Of a DNA stretch of 64,000 nucleotides, positions 36,364 through 44,954 are shown piece by piece. Numbering within the stretch: the stretch's first letter is position 1; each line of letters starts with the position of its first letter. Origin of the DNA: Catellatospora sp. TT07R-123 (GTDB lineage: Bacteria > Actinomycetota > Actinomycetes > Mycobacteriales > Micromonosporaceae); assembly GCF_018327705.1 (NCBI RefSeq), contig NZ_BNEM01000001.1, positions 62,001 through 126,000 of the forward strand. The letters are read 5' to 3'. The position numbers and the translations under genes are program-made. Under the pieces are notes generated by a model, which did no database searches, was not told the DNA's origin, and saw only the letters and a list, made by a program, of their open reading frames with translations.

Positions 36364-37494
36364 ATGAACTTCCAGGCAGCCGTCAACCAGTACACCGCGG
36401 GCGCGTCCGCGACCACGGCGGCGCTGCAGGCGCACCTGCTGGCCGTGGTGTGGCCGGGCGCCGCGCCGCAGGTCAACATCGGGGTCGACGGCACCATCGC
36501 CGCCGGCGGCGTGCGCCCGCACTACGACAGCGCCACCAACACCATCGCGATCCAGCACAACGGCGCCACGCCCGAGGACATCCTCGACAACATCCTGTTC
36601 GAGGTGAACAACGCGCTCAACCCGAAGATCGCCGCGGCGGCCGCGCTGTCCAAGGCCACCCCCGTCGGCGACCTGGGCGACGAGAAGATCGCCGCCGAGT
36701 ACGACACGCTCAAGCTGTACGTGCGCGACCTGGCGACGATCTTCGCGGGCGGCAACCCGAACAACTTCCCCGGCCTCGTCGGCGGCGCGCACGCCCTGCC
36801 CACCCAGGCCCTGGCGACGATCAACGGCTGGATCGCCAACTACGCGCCGATCTACGCCGGCTACAACGTGGCCGGGGCGGCGGCGTTCGTGGTGCAGCCG
36901 ATCGCCGCCATCATGCCGCTGCCCGCGGTGGCCGTGGCCCCGGCGGGCGCGGCGCCGCAGCCGATCCCGGCCGAGCAGGCCGCGATCCTGCAGTTCGGCA
37001 CCACCATCCACAACCCGGGGGCGCCCGCCGCCGGCGAGCAGTTCTACCTCGCCCTGCTGACCAGCAAGCGGGTCTACGGCTACGAACTGGTCCGCGAGTG
37101 GAACGTGTCCCAGCTGACGACGTACGTCAAGAGCATCGGCGGGGCGTTCGCCAACGTGATGGCCGACAACCGGGTCAAGGCGCTGAAGGCGGCGTGGGAG
37201 GGCGAGCGGCGGTTCCGGCCGTACCTGTTCGTGGAGCTGATGGGGCTGATGCCGGCGATGGCCCCGGCCGGGGTCGTCGGGGCGCAGTTCCAGTTCGACC
37301 TGGTGATGAGCCAGGTGGCGCTGACCGAGGCCAGCCGGGCCGTGTCCGACCGGTGGGACCTGGGCGACCTGTCGAAGGTCAAGCCGGTGGCGCCGTGGCT
37401 CCAGCCGGGCCTGGCGCTGCGCAACTCGGTCGACGCGCTGCGGCTGGGGGCCATGCCCGTCAAGCCCGCCATCGTCCTGTCCCGGATCCGCTGA
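36364..37494 (+). CDS. Orphan protein in the eCIS regulon, candidate cargo
   Basis: A 376-residue soluble protein with no signal peptide. The N-terminal third contains GVRPHYDSATNTIAIQHN and EDILDNILFEVNNALNP, shortened here to TNTIAI and ILFEVNNALN; the latter looks like the active-site helix region of zincin-like domains but lacks the HExxH residues. The middle is Ala/Pro-rich and the C-terminal part helical. It has its own copy of the eCIS-regulon promoter, AAGGGAGAG before the ATG, and a strong terminator, so it is expressed as a single gene together with the injection system. A role as cargo or accessory factor is inference. Confidence 0.7.
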   Translation: MNFQAAVNQYTAGASATTAALQAHLLAVVWPGAAPQVNIGVDGTIAAGGVRPHYDSATNTIAIQHNGATPEDILDNILFEVNNALNPKIAAAAALSKATPVGDLGDEKIAAEYDTLKLYVRDLATIFAGGNPNNFPGLVGGAHALPTQALATINGWIANYAPIYAGYNVAGAAAFVVQPIAAIMPLPAVAVAPAGAAPQPIPAEQAAILQFGTTIHNPGAPAAGEQFYLALLTSKRVYGYELVREWNVSQLTTYVKSIGGAFANVMADNRVKALKAAWEGERRFRPYLFVELMGLMPAMAPAGVVGAQFQFDLVMSQVALTEASRAVSDRWDLGDLSKVKPVAPWLQPGLALRNSVDALRLGAMPVKPAIVLSRIR

Positions 37495-37535
37495 GGGGTC
37501 GGGCGACGCGACGGCCGTCGATGACGGCGGATGAT

Positions 37536-37569
37536 AAGGAAGGCCTCCCGGTTTCGGGAGGCCTTCCTT
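37536..37569 (+). terminator. Strong terminator hairpin
   Basis: Perfect 15-base arms (aaggaaggcctcccg at 37536-37550; complement at 37555-37569), 4-base loop, followed by a pyrimidine tract (cttctttc). It ends the orphan gene's transcript. Confidence 0.85.
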
Positions 37570-37985
37570 CTTTCGGACTACCGTCGCCGCTGAGTCGTCC
37601 TTGCGACGGAGAGAGGCGTATCACCGCCGCTCGATGCCTGCTCTAATCAGATGCAAGCGTCCTTTCAGGATGGAGGAGCGCCGATGTCCACCGCGAGGCG
37701 CAGGCACCCGGGCCGGCCGGGTCGGCTGCCGTCGCGCGCGGACGGCGCCGGCCGACGGGGCCAGACCTCGGCAGGACCGTCCGACCCGCAGTCGCGGCGG
37801 CTCGGACGGCGGCGGGACACCGTGGTCGCGGGCGCACACGTGCGGGGAGGTGCGCACCACCCCGCACGTGTGCGCCCGCGCCCGGAGGCAGGCGGGCGCG
37901 CGCGTAGGCCCCGGCGGTCGGACCGGCCGGGATGCGGGCCGGTGCCAGGTGCCGGGGGGCCGGGTCAGCCGCGGGCGCGGCAGGA
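37570..37985. other. Intergenic stretch without a convincing gene
   Basis: About 415 bases. It holds the 54-base palindrome and an open frame (ATG 37684 with GGAGGAG upstream) whose product is Arg/Gly/Pro-rich without any domain and overlaps the next gene antisense. I do not support it as a gene. A pyrimidine-rich section near 37561-37575 belongs to the terminator. Confidence 0.5.
37827..37880. repeat. 54-base near-perfect palindrome
   Basis: Perfect 21-base arms (37827-37847 and 37860-37880) enclose aGGTGCGCACCa, itself a 10-base palindrome flanked by one A/A mismatch, so almost all 54 bases can pair. It lies in a non-coding stretch between the orphan gene and the S8-sigma operon end. It could be a palindromic repeat element or a strong terminator for the minus-strand operon. 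Confidence 0.7.
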
Positions 37986-38426
37986 TCAGATGAGGGTCCA
38001 GGAGGTCTGCACGGGTCCGTCGTCCTGCGGGTAGCAGGACAGCCGGACGTTGCCGCGCGCGATGCCGGTCGCGCTGAACCGGCCCAGCCCGTCGGCGTCG
38101 ACCCAGCTGGGGCCGTTGGTGTGATCGACGCGGATGCGGGCGGGCTGGGGCGGCACGAGCTGACCGGTCAGCGCCACGGTGGTGCCGGTGACGGCTGCCT
38201 CGACCTCGATGGTCAGGTCACCGGCGGTGAACGTGAACAGGTCCGGCGGGGCGTCGCCGCGTACGCCCGCCAGCTCCACCTGCCTGACCAGCTGGGCGAG
38301 CGCGGCGGCGGGGTCGCGCCAGGACAGCGCCTCCTTGGCCAGGGTCACCAGGTGCGCGGGCACGGGGTCCATGCGCGTGGCCAGCCCGCGCAGCTCGGTG
38401 GGGGTGGGGTCGTGGTCATGCGGCAT
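37986..38426 (-). CDS. Small protein of the S8-sigma operon (beta-sandwich domain)
   Basis: A 146-residue protein. The N-terminal helical part (about 1-60) contains MDPVPAHLVTLAKEALSW, a pattern I recall in proteins encoded beside actinobacterial ECF sigma factors linked to CHAT proteases. The C-terminal part (about 65-146) is a predicted Ig-like/CarboxypepD-reg-like beta sandwich. The ATG lies 11 bases inside the sigma gene end, so it is co-translated with the sigma factor. It may be a sigma regulator (anti-sigma-like) or a protease substrate; no zinc anti-sigma motif is present. Confidence 0.7.
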   Translation of the reverse strand: MPHDHDPTPTELRGLATRMDPVPAHLVTLAKEALSWRDPAAALAQLVRQVELAGVRGDAPPDLFTFTAGDLTIEVEAAVTGTTVALTGQLVPPQPARIRVDHTNGPSWVDADGLGRFSATGIARGNVRLSCYPQDDGPVQTSWTLI

Positions 38427-38973
38427 CGCTGCTCAGCCTCCTGCGGAGATGGTCGAGGCAGCGTGCTCTCGTGGGGCCGATGCTGCCGACGGGTATGTCC
38501 AAGGCCGCGCTGACCTCGGCGTAACTGGGCGGTGGGTCCAGCAGCAGCAGGCGGAGCACCGCCTGGCACTGCGCGGGCAGCTCGCGTACGGCCTGCCACA
38601 GCGCGCGGTCGCGTTCGCGGCGCAGCAGGTCCTTGTCGAGCTCGTCGCCGCCGTTGTCGCGCGGCTCCAGGGTGATCAGGTCGCCGACCGGGAAGTCCCG
38701 GCCGGCCCGGCGCAGCACGGCCAGGGACTCGCGGCGCGCCGTGGTGGCCAGCCAGGCACCGAGGCGGTCCGGTTCGCGGATCGCGCCCAGGTGCTCCACC
38801 AGGCGCAGCCAGGTCGCCTGGAACACGTCGGCGGCGTCGGCGGAGCCGAGGCGGTGGCTGCGCGCCACCGACCACACCAGGCCGGAGTAGCAGTCCACCA
38901 GCGCGTTCCACGCCTGCTGGTCACCGGCGGCCGCCCGCTCCAGCAGGGCGGCGGTGTCCGGCTCCGGCAGCAT
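38416..38973 (-). CDS. ECF-type sigma-70 family sigma factor
   Basis: A 185-residue sigma factor with regions 2 and 4 only. Region 2: LVDCYSGLVWSVARSHRL and ADVFQATWLRLVEHL (shortened to DVFQATWLRL); region 4: LPAQCQAVLRLLLLDPP and SYAEVSAALDIPVGSIGPTRARCLDHLR (hallmarks SYAEVSA and GSIGPTRAR). The SIGPTRARC motif is typical of the ECF group associated with CHAT/S8 cassettes. AGGAG precedes ATG 38973; a GTG at 38994 overlaps the S8 stop. The promoter GTATCAG-N16-CTCTGT upstream of its operon suggests autoregulation. Confidence 0.88.
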   Translation of the reverse strand: MLPEPDTAALLERAAAGDQQAWNALVDCYSGLVWSVARSHRLGSADAADVFQATWLRLVEHLGAIREPDRLGAWLATTARRESLAVLRRAGRDFPVGDLITLEPRDNGGDELDKDLLRRERDRALWQAVRELPAQCQAVLRLLLLDPPPSYAEVSAALDIPVGSIGPTRARCLDHLRRRLSSDAA

Positions 38974-38990
38974 CGTCTCCTGCGAGCCGT

Positions 38991-40172
38991 TCACGACAGC
39001 CCCGGGTATCCGCCGATGCGGCGCTGCGCCGCGGTGGCCAGTACGGTCTTGAGCGCCACCTCGGTCGAGCCGGTGCGGGCCACCTGCTCGGCCAGCAGCC
39101 CCACCACGTGCGGGGTGGCGAACGAGGTGCCGCTCCACATCGCCCAGCCGGTCGGGAACTGGTCGTGCTTGACGAAGGTGCTGGTGATGTCCTCACCCGG
39201 CGCGATGACGGTGACCCAGGGGCCGGCGTTGCTCCAGTCGCACAGGTTCTTGCCGTCGTGCGCGGCCACGGCCACGACCTGCCCGGCCCACGGCTGCGCG
39301 GTCCCGGCGAACGCGGCGGGCCAGAACGCGCGGTCGCGCAGGCCGTCGTTGCCCGCCGCGGCGACCACCAGCCGGTCGCGCCCGGCCAGCAGCCCGCCCA
39401 GCGCCACCGCCAGCGCCAGCGGCGGCTGGTCGTCGAGGGTGTAGCCGCCCAGCGACAGGTTGATCAGCTTCTCGTCGGTGACGCGGGCGAACGAGGTGAT
39501 CAGGTCGGCCTCGGTGCACAGCCCGAACGTGTCGAGCACGCGTACCGCGCGGACGTCGGCCTTGCCGGTCTGCGCCGCGATGACGCCGATGATGAAGTTG
39601 GCGTGGCCGACGTCGCCGTCGAGCACCCCGTCGTCATCGACGTCGGTGTCGGTCTCCAGGTCGGCCGGGGTCGCGGTGTAGGCGTGCGCGGGCAGCGGGC
39701 TCGCGCGCCACACCCCGGTGTCGATCACCATGACCGGGACGTCGCGGCGCGGCTTGGCCACGGCCGGGAGCAGCGTCGGCTGCGCCGCGGGCTGCGGGGG
39801 CCCGAACGGGCCGCCGTGCTCGAACGGCGTGGACACGAACACGTGGTTGGGCGCGGCGACGGTGCGGTCGTCGCCGTCGCGGGCGGCCGCCTCGCGGACC
39901 CGGCGCGCCGCGGCGGGCACGTCCAGGCCGTCGGCGGTCAGCCGCAGCAGCCCGGGCGCCACGACGGTCTCGCTCACCCGGTCGGTGTGGCCGAGGCCGC
40001 CCAGGACGCGCTCGGCGGACTGCCGATGGTCGGTGAGCACCAGCAGCTCGTTGCGGGCGAACCAGACAGGTCTGCGGCCGGCGCGGGTCTCCTGGCCGAG
40101 CCAGGGCAGCTCGGCCATCCTCCGGGCCCGCCGGTCCTGCCAGCGGTGCAGGCGGTCCTGCGACATTGCCAT
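38991..40172 (-). CDS. Cytosolic S8 family subtilase
   Basis: A 393-residue serine protease with the complete subtilisin triad: D151 (VMVIDTGVW), H190 (GHANFIIGVIAAQ; GHAN instead of GHGT) and S350 (SGTSFATPH). The oxyanion Asn lies in AAAGNDG. No signal peptide and a charged N-terminal 100-residue region suggest an intracellular enzyme, possibly a regulated zymogen. GGAGG precedes the ATG. It is the first gene of a three-gene operon (S8, sigma factor, small protein), with copy 3 of the regulon promoter upstream, and is divergent from the CHAT gene. Confidence 0.92.
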   Translation of the reverse strand: MAMSQDRLHRWQDRRARRMAELPWLGQETRAGRRPVWFARNELLVLTDHRQSAERVLGGLGHTDRVSETVVAPGLLRLTADGLDVPAAARRVREAAARDGDDRTVAAPNHVFVSTPFEHGGPFGPPQPAAQPTLLPAVAKPRRDVPVMVIDTGVWRASPLPAHAYTATPADLETDTDVDDDGVLDGDVGHANFIIGVIAAQTGKADVRAVRVLDTFGLCTEADLITSFARVTDEKLINLSLGGYTLDDQPPLALAVALGGLLAGRDRLVVAAAGNDGLRDRAFWPAAFAGTAQPWAGQVVAVAAHDGKNLCDWSNAGPWVTVIAPGEDITSTFVKHDQFPTGWAMWSGTSFATPHVVGLLAEQVARTGSTEVALKTVLATAAQRRIGGYPGLS

Positions 40173-40204
40173 CGTGGTCCTCCAGGTCAGTGTTGCGTCG
40201 AGCA

Positions 40205-40233
40205 ACAGAGTGCGGCCGCGGGGCGCCTGATAC
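40205..40233 (-). promoter_or_regulatory. ECF-type promoter, copy 3 (S8-sigma operon)
   Basis: On the minus strand GTATCAG (40233-40227) and CTCTGT (40210-40205) are separated by 16 bases, and the -10 element lies 33 bases before the S8 ATG. The arrangement matches the other two copies exactly. Confidence 0.8.
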
Positions 40234-40241
40234 ATCGGAAT

Positions 40242-40286
40242 GTGTCGCAACGGCGACACTTACCTGAGCTGTGTCACAACGACGAC
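40242..40286. promoter_or_regulatory. Direct repeats between the CHAT and S8 genes
   Basis: gtgtcgcaacggcgac (40242-40257) and gtgtcacaacgacgac (40271-40286) match in 14 of 16 positions with 29 bases between starts. The first also forms a dyad, gtgtcgc-aacg-gcgacac (40242-40259). Spacing near three helical turns fits a regulator binding on one face of the DNA, upstream of the CHAT gene. Confidence 0.55.
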
Positions 40287-40319
40287 TTTGCCTTCTGTAG
40301 TGATTGGACTGGTGCAAGA

Positions 40320-42887
40320 GTGGTGCGGCATGAGCGCGCGCTAGCCATGGTCATGGCCAATCCGGAACGGGCCGCCGCTCTCGGCGCGCGGCTGCTGGCC
40401 CGGGCCGAACGCGGACGCGACCGGGCCGCGATGGCCACGAGCCTGCGCATCCTCGGTCTGGCCGCCCGGGAACTCCAGGAACCCGCACTCGCCGCAGCGC
40501 GGCTGCGGCGCTCCATCGTGGTCGCCCGGGACCTGCCGCAGCTGGCGGCCGAGTCCCGGATGAGCCTGGCGCTGGTCCTCAACGACCTCGGCCGTCCCCG
40601 CGCGGCGCTGCGCGAGATCGACCGGGCCCTGCTGGCGCTGGACGGGCTGCCGCTGGCCAGAGCCCGGATGCAGCACGGCATCCTGCTGCGGCGCCTGGGC
40701 CGCGACGGCGAGGCGCTGGAGGCGTACGGCGCCGCGCTGGCCGCCTTCCGGCGCCACGACGACCGGCTGTGGCAGGCACGGGCGCTGACCAACCGCGGCG
40801 TGCTCCAGGCGTACCGGGGGTCGCTGGCGCAGGCGCGGGCGGACCTGGAACGGGCCGAGCAGCTGTACGCGGAGCTGTCGCTGACCTCGGCCGTCGCACA
40901 GGTGCAGCACAACCTGGGGTTCGTCGCGGCGCAGGGCGGCGACATCGTCACCGCGCTGACCTGGTACGACCGCGCCGACGAGCAGTTCCGCCACAGCGGC
41001 CGCCGCCCGGCCGAGGCGCTGATCGACCGGGCGGAGCTGCTACTGGCGGCCCGGCTGCTGCCCGAGGCCCGGCAGGCGGCCCGCGACGCGGTGGAGCTGG
41101 CCGGGGCGACCCGGCTCGGTTCGCTGCTGCCGCAGGCACGGCTGCTGCTGGCGCACGCCGCGCTGGCGGCCGGTGAGCCGGCCGAGGCCCGGCAGTCGGC
41201 GCGGCTGGCCCGGCGGGCTTTCGAACGCCAGCAGCGCGGGCGCTGGGCCGTGCACGCGCGCTACCTGGAGTCGCTGGCGACGGCGCGCCAGCGCCCGGAC
41301 CGGCTGCGGGCGCTGGCGGCGGCCCTGGACACGGCGGGCTGGCCGGAGCAGGCCCTGGACGCGCGGCTGCGCGCCGCGGCGACCGGCGACACGCAGGCGC
41401 TGGCCGAGCTGGGCGCGGTGCGGGTACGCGGCCCGGTCCGGCTGCGCATCCGGGCCTGGCACGCGCTGGCACTGCACCGACTGCACCGCGGCGACACGGC
41501 CGGGGCGTGGCGGGCGCTGCGGGCGGGGCTGCGGCTGCTGGACCAGTACCGCGCGGCGCTGGGCGCCACCGAGCTGCGGGTGCTCAGCTCGGCCGAGGGC
41601 GGGGAGCTGGCCGGGATGGGGATGCGGCTGGCGCTGGTGGAGCGGTCGGCCCGGCAGGTGCTGGCGTGGGCGGAGCGGTGGCGGGCGGCGACGCTGCGGC
41701 TGCCGCCGGGCCGCCCGCACGACGATCCCGCGCTGGCACGGGAGCTGGCCGAGCTGCGGCGGGTCAGCGCGGAGCTGGCCGGTTACTCCTCCGACGCGAT
41801 CCGGCGGGCCCGGCCGCTCCAGCGGCAGCGGGCGCTGGAGGAGTCGATCCGGCGCCGGACCTGGCGCACCGCGACCGCCGACGGCGCAGTGCGCTCGCCG
41901 GGTTCGGTGGACGAGATCGTCGCCGGGCTGGGCGACCGGGCGCTGGTGGAACTGGTCGAGCAGGACGGGCAGCTGCTGGGCGTGGTGGTGGCCGACGGCC
42001 GGATGCGGCTGCGGCCGCTGGTCGCGGCGGCCGCGGTGGTGCCGGAGATGGCGGCGCTGCGGTTCGCGCTGCGGCGCCTGGTGCTGCGGTACGGCTCCCC
42101 GGCGTCGCTGGCGGCCGCCGACGCCGCGGCGCGGCACGGCCTGCGGCAGCTGGACGAGTGGCTGCTGCACCCGCTGGCCGGGCTCATCGGCGACCGGGAC
42201 CTGGTGGTGGTGCCGACCGGAGTGCTCCAGGCCCTGCCGTGGGCGGGGCTGCCGGGGTTGCGGGGCCGGTCGGTGACGGTCGCGCCGTCGGCGACGGCGT
42301 GGGCGCGCGGCGCCGCCGCCGCGGGCACCCCGGACGGCGCGACGGTGCTGGTCGCCGCGGCGCAGCCGGAGCACGCGCCGGGCGAGGTCAAGGCGCTGGC
42401 GGAGCTGGCGCCCACGGCGCGGGTGCTGGTCGGTCCGGACGCGACGGTGCGGGCGACGCTGGCCGCGATCGACGGTGCGCGCCTGGTGCACCTGGCCGCG
42501 CACGGCGAGTTCCGGGCCGACAATCCGCTGTTCTCGCACATCGACCTGGCGGACGGGCCGCTGACGGTGCACGACCTGACCAGCCTGCGCCGGGCGCCGG
42601 AGCTGGTGGTCCTGTCGGCGTGCGACACCGGCCTGTCGGCGGTGCACCCCGGCGACGAGCTGATGGGCCTGACCGCCGCGCTGCTGCGGGCCGGCACCCG
42701 CACGCTGGTCGCGAGCATCGGTCCGGTCCACGACGACGCGACCCGGACGCTGATGCTCGGGCTGCACGAGCGGCTTCGCCTCGGGGCGGACCCGGCGGCG
42801 GCGCTGGCGGCGGCGCAGGCGGCGGCCCCGGCCGAGCACTGGACCACGGCCTACAGCTTCTCCTGCTTCGGGGCCGGGACGGCCTGA
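40320..42887 (+). CDS. TPR-CHAT caspase-like protein
   Basis: An 855-residue protein. Residues about 1-430 form TPR-like helical repeats (ALTNRGVLQAYRGSLAQARADLERA is one, shortened to NRGVLQAYRG and AQARADLERAEQLY); about 560-855 is a CHAT peptidase domain with H728 (HLAAHGEF) and C768 (VVLSACDTGLSA). CHAT proteins are caspase/separase-like Cys proteases, often triggers in conflict and cell-death systems, and TPRs usually sense a partner. The start is uncertain: GTG 40320 or 40323, or ATG 40347; no ribosome binding site, so leaderless translation is possible. It lacks the regulon promoter of its neighbours. Confidence 0.88.
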   Translation: MVRHERALAMVMANPERAAALGARLLARAERGRDRAAMATSLRILGLAARELQEPALAAARLRRSIVVARDLPQLAAESRMSLALVLNDLGRPRAALREIDRALLALDGLPLARARMQHGILLRRLGRDGEALEAYGAALAAFRRHDDRLWQARALTNRGVLQAYRGSLAQARADLERAEQLYAELSLTSAVAQVQHNLGFVAAQGGDIVTALTWYDRADEQFRHSGRRPAEALIDRAELLLAARLLPEARQAARDAVELAGATRLGSLLPQARLLLAHAALAAGEPAEARQSARLARRAFERQQRGRWAVHARYLESLATARQRPDRLRALAAALDTAGWPEQALDARLRAAATGDTQALAELGAVRVRGPVRLRIRAWHALALHRLHRGDTAGAWRALRAGLRLLDQYRAALGATELRVLSSAEGGELAGMGMRLALVERSARQVLAWAERWRAATLRLPPGRPHDDPALARELAELRRVSAELAGYSSDAIRRARPLQRQRALEESIRRRTWRTATADGAVRSPGSVDEIVAGLGDRALVELVEQDGQLLGVVVADGRMRLRPLVAAAAVVPEMAALRFALRRLVLRYGSPASLAAADAAARHGLRQLDEWLLHPLAGLIGDRDLVVVPTGVLQALPWAGLPGLRGRSVTVAPSATAWARGAAAAGTPDGATVLVAAAQPEHAPGEVKALAELAPTARVLVGPDATVRATLAAIDGARLVHLAAHGEFRADNPLFSHIDLADGPLTVHDLTSLRRAPELVVLSACDTGLSAVHPGDELMGLTAALLRAGTRTLVASIGPVHDDATRTLMLGLHERLRLGADPAAALAAAQAAAPAEHWTTAYSFSCFGAGTA

Positions 42888-42957
42888 CCGGCACGGCTGC
42901 CCTGACGGCGCGTCGGATATCGGCGGCGCGGGCGTCGCGCAGCTGACATCGGCGTAC

Positions 42958-42986
42958 GTATCAGCACCCGTTTCCGTGCGCTCTGT
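42958..42986 (+). promoter_or_regulatory. ECF-type promoter, copy 2 (eCIS operon)
   Basis: GTATCAG at 42958-42964 and CTCTGT at 42981-42986, spacer 16 bases, 45 bases before the first eCIS gene. Identical elements and spacing to copies 1 and 3. Confidence 0.82.
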
Positions 42987-43031
42987 TTCGCGATCGTGCC
43001 GCCCGGCACGAGGCGAGGCGGAGGTGGACAG

Positions 43032-43727
43032 ATGCGGTACACGCAGGAGCCGGGGCCGGTGGCCCGGGCGTCGGCGCTGCTGCTGGCGAGCCTGGCCGAG
43101 GTCGACGTGGCCGTGCAGGTCGAGCACCCCGGCGCTGTGCAAGGAGTGCAGGCCGGGGTGTACGGCGGCCCGTGGCTGGCGGTATGGCCGTACGCGGTGC
43201 TGCCGGAGTCGCTGCCGGCGCGTGCCGGTGACCCGCTGCGGTTGCGGGTGCGGTTCCTGCTGCACGCCGACGGCCCCGGCACGACCCCGGTCGAGGTGCT
43301 CGACCGGGTGCTCATGGCCGGGGTGCCGTACCTGCTGGCCGAACCGGTGCCGGACACGTTGTGGCCGGCACTCGGGGCGCGGCTGCGCATGGCGCTGCTG
43401 TGCGAGGTCGCGGTGCAGCACGCCACGGCGGCGCCGTACGTGCCGCGCGTGACCCAGCCGCCCCGGCTGGAGACGACCACGCTGCGGCAGCTGTCCGGCC
43501 GCGTGGTCACCGTCGACGGAGTACCGCTGGCGCGGATGCGGGTGGCGGTCGCCGATCAGACTGCTTCCGCCTACACCGACAACAGCGGTCACTTCACCCT
43601 GCCCGCGGTCGCCGCCGACCGCCCGCTGCGCCTGCTGGTCACCGGCCGTGGGTTGCAGCTGTCCGCCGAGGTCGCGGCCGTGTCGGCCGACCCGGTCGTC
43701 ATCACCTGCGAGATCCTGGAGGTCTAG
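43032..43727 (+). CDS. DUF4255 (Pvc16/Cis16-like) protein with CarboxypepD-like domain
   Basis: A 231-residue protein. The N-terminal part (about 1-140) matches the DUF4255/Pvc16-N family, with LLLASLAEVDVAVQVEHP and RLRVRFLLHADGP-type segments and LLAEPVPDTLWPALG; these proteins cap or terminate the tail of contractile injection systems. The C-terminal part (about 155-231) is a carboxypeptidase-regulatory-like beta sandwich (LSGRVVTVDGVPLARMRV, TDNSGHFTLP). GAGGTGG precedes the ATG. First gene of the eCIS operon, just behind the regulon promoter. Confidence 0.8.
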   Translation: MRYTQEPGPVARASALLLASLAEVDVAVQVEHPGAVQGVQAGVYGGPWLAVWPYAVLPESLPARAGDPLRLRVRFLLHADGPGTTPVEVLDRVLMAGVPYLLAEPVPDTLWPALGARLRMALLCEVAVQHATAAPYVPRVTQPPRLETTTLRQLSGRVVTVDGVPLARMRVAVADQTASAYTDNSGHFTLPAVAADRPLRLLVTGRGLQLSAEVAAVSADPVVITCEILEV

Positions 43728-43729
43728 CA

Positions 43730-44953
43730 ATGCCCGTGTACTCCTCTCCCGGCATCTATGTCGAGGAGGTGTCCGGCGGCAGCAGGCCGATCGAATCGGT
43801 CGGCACCAGCACCGCCGGGTTCGTCGGCACCGCCCCCGACCCGACCGCCCGCCGCGACGAAGCCGTCGCGGTCAACAGCTGGTCGGAGTTCGTGCGCGTC
43901 TTCGTCGGCGAGAGCACCGTGAGCACCCCGCTGTCGCGGGCCGTGTACGGCTTCTTCGACAACGGCGGCGGTCGCTGCTACGTCGTGAACATCCCGTCCG
44001 GGGACCCGCTGGGCGGCAAGGGCCGGCACCGGTCCGGCCTGCGGCTGCTGGAGGCGATCGACGAGATCGCCATCGTGGCGGCGCCCGGCTACACCGACGC
44101 GGCGTCCTACGAGGACGTGCTGGCCCACTGCGAGCTGATGGGCGACCGGATGGCCATCCTCGACGGGCCGGAGCACACCGGCGACGTCGAGCGGCTGACC
44201 CGCGTCGGCGGGGTCACCCTGCCCAAGCCGCCCCGCAAGACCGGGACCGCGGCCGAGGGCGAGACCCAGGCCGCACCGGTCGACGACAACAGCGGGCTGC
44301 GGCCGCGCCAGTCCGACTACGGCACCTTCTACGTGCCGTGGCTGGTCGTGCGCGACCCGCTGACCGGCGAGATGACCAGCACCCCGCCCAGCGGCCACGT
44401 CGCCGGGGTGTGGGCGCGCACCGACACCACCCGGGGCGTGCACAAGGCCCCGGCCAACGAGCCGGTGCGCGGCGCGGTCGACCTGTCGTACCGGGTGACC
44501 AAGGCCGAGCAGGACGTGCTGAACCCGGCCGGGGTCAACTGCATCCGGCACTTCCCGGCCGAGGGCATCCGCATCTGGGGCGCCCGCACCCTGGCCGCCT
44601 CGGCCAGCGAGTGGCGCTACCTGAACGTCCGGCGGCTGTTCAACATGCTCAAGGAGTCGATCGGGGACGGCACGCGCTGGATCGTGTTCGAGCCCAACGA
44701 CAACCTGCTGTGGAAGTCGATCCGCCGCGACGTCAGCGCGTTCCTGACCCGGGTGTGGCGCGACGGCGCGCTGCAGGGCCGTACGCCGCAGGAGGCGTTC
44801 TTCGTCAAGTGCGACGAGGAGACCAACCCCGCCGAGGTCCGCGACGCGGGCCAGGTCGTGACCCTGATCGGCATCGCGCCGGTCAAGCCGGCCGAGTTCG
44901 TCATCTTCAAGATCAGCCAGTCCGCCGGCACCGGCGGCGAGCAGGGAGCCTGA
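43730..44953 (+). CDS. eCIS contractile sheath protein (Pvc2-like)
   Basis: A 407-residue tail sheath protein. Hallmarks: SPGIYVEEVSGGSRPIESVGTSTAGFVG at the N-terminus (shortened to SPGIYVEEV and STAGFVG), GFFDNGGGRCYVVN, and the C-terminal IRIWGARTLA, WRYLNVRRLFNMLKESI and VFEPND segments shared by phage and eCIS sheaths. Sheath subunits polymerise around the inner tube and drive it on contraction. A single sheath gene is present, whereas PVC-type systems have two or three. Two bases separate it from the tube gene. Confidence 0.95.
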   Translation: MPVYSSPGIYVEEVSGGSRPIESVGTSTAGFVGTAPDPTARRDEAVAVNSWSEFVRVFVGESTVSTPLSRAVYGFFDNGGGRCYVVNIPSGDPLGGKGRHRSGLRLLEAIDEIAIVAAPGYTDAASYEDVLAHCELMGDRMAILDGPEHTGDVERLTRVGGVTLPKPPRKTGTAAEGETQAAPVDDNSGLRPRQSDYGTFYVPWLVVRDPLTGEMTSTPPSGHVAGVWARTDTTRGVHKAPANEPVRGAVDLSYRVTKAEQDVLNPAGVNCIRHFPAEGIRIWGARTLAASASEWRYLNVRRLFNMLKESIGDGTRWIVFEPNDNLLWKSIRRDVSAFLTRVWRDGALQGRTPQEAFFVKCDEETNPAEVRDAGQVVTLIGIAPVKPAEFVIFKISQSAGTGGEQGA

Positions 44954-44954
44954 C

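Noticed and set aside
37684-38034. Open frame with a GGAGGAG site before its ATG
   Set aside because: Product is Arg/Gly/Pro-rich, crosses the 54-base palindrome and overlaps the next gene antisense; no coding signal.
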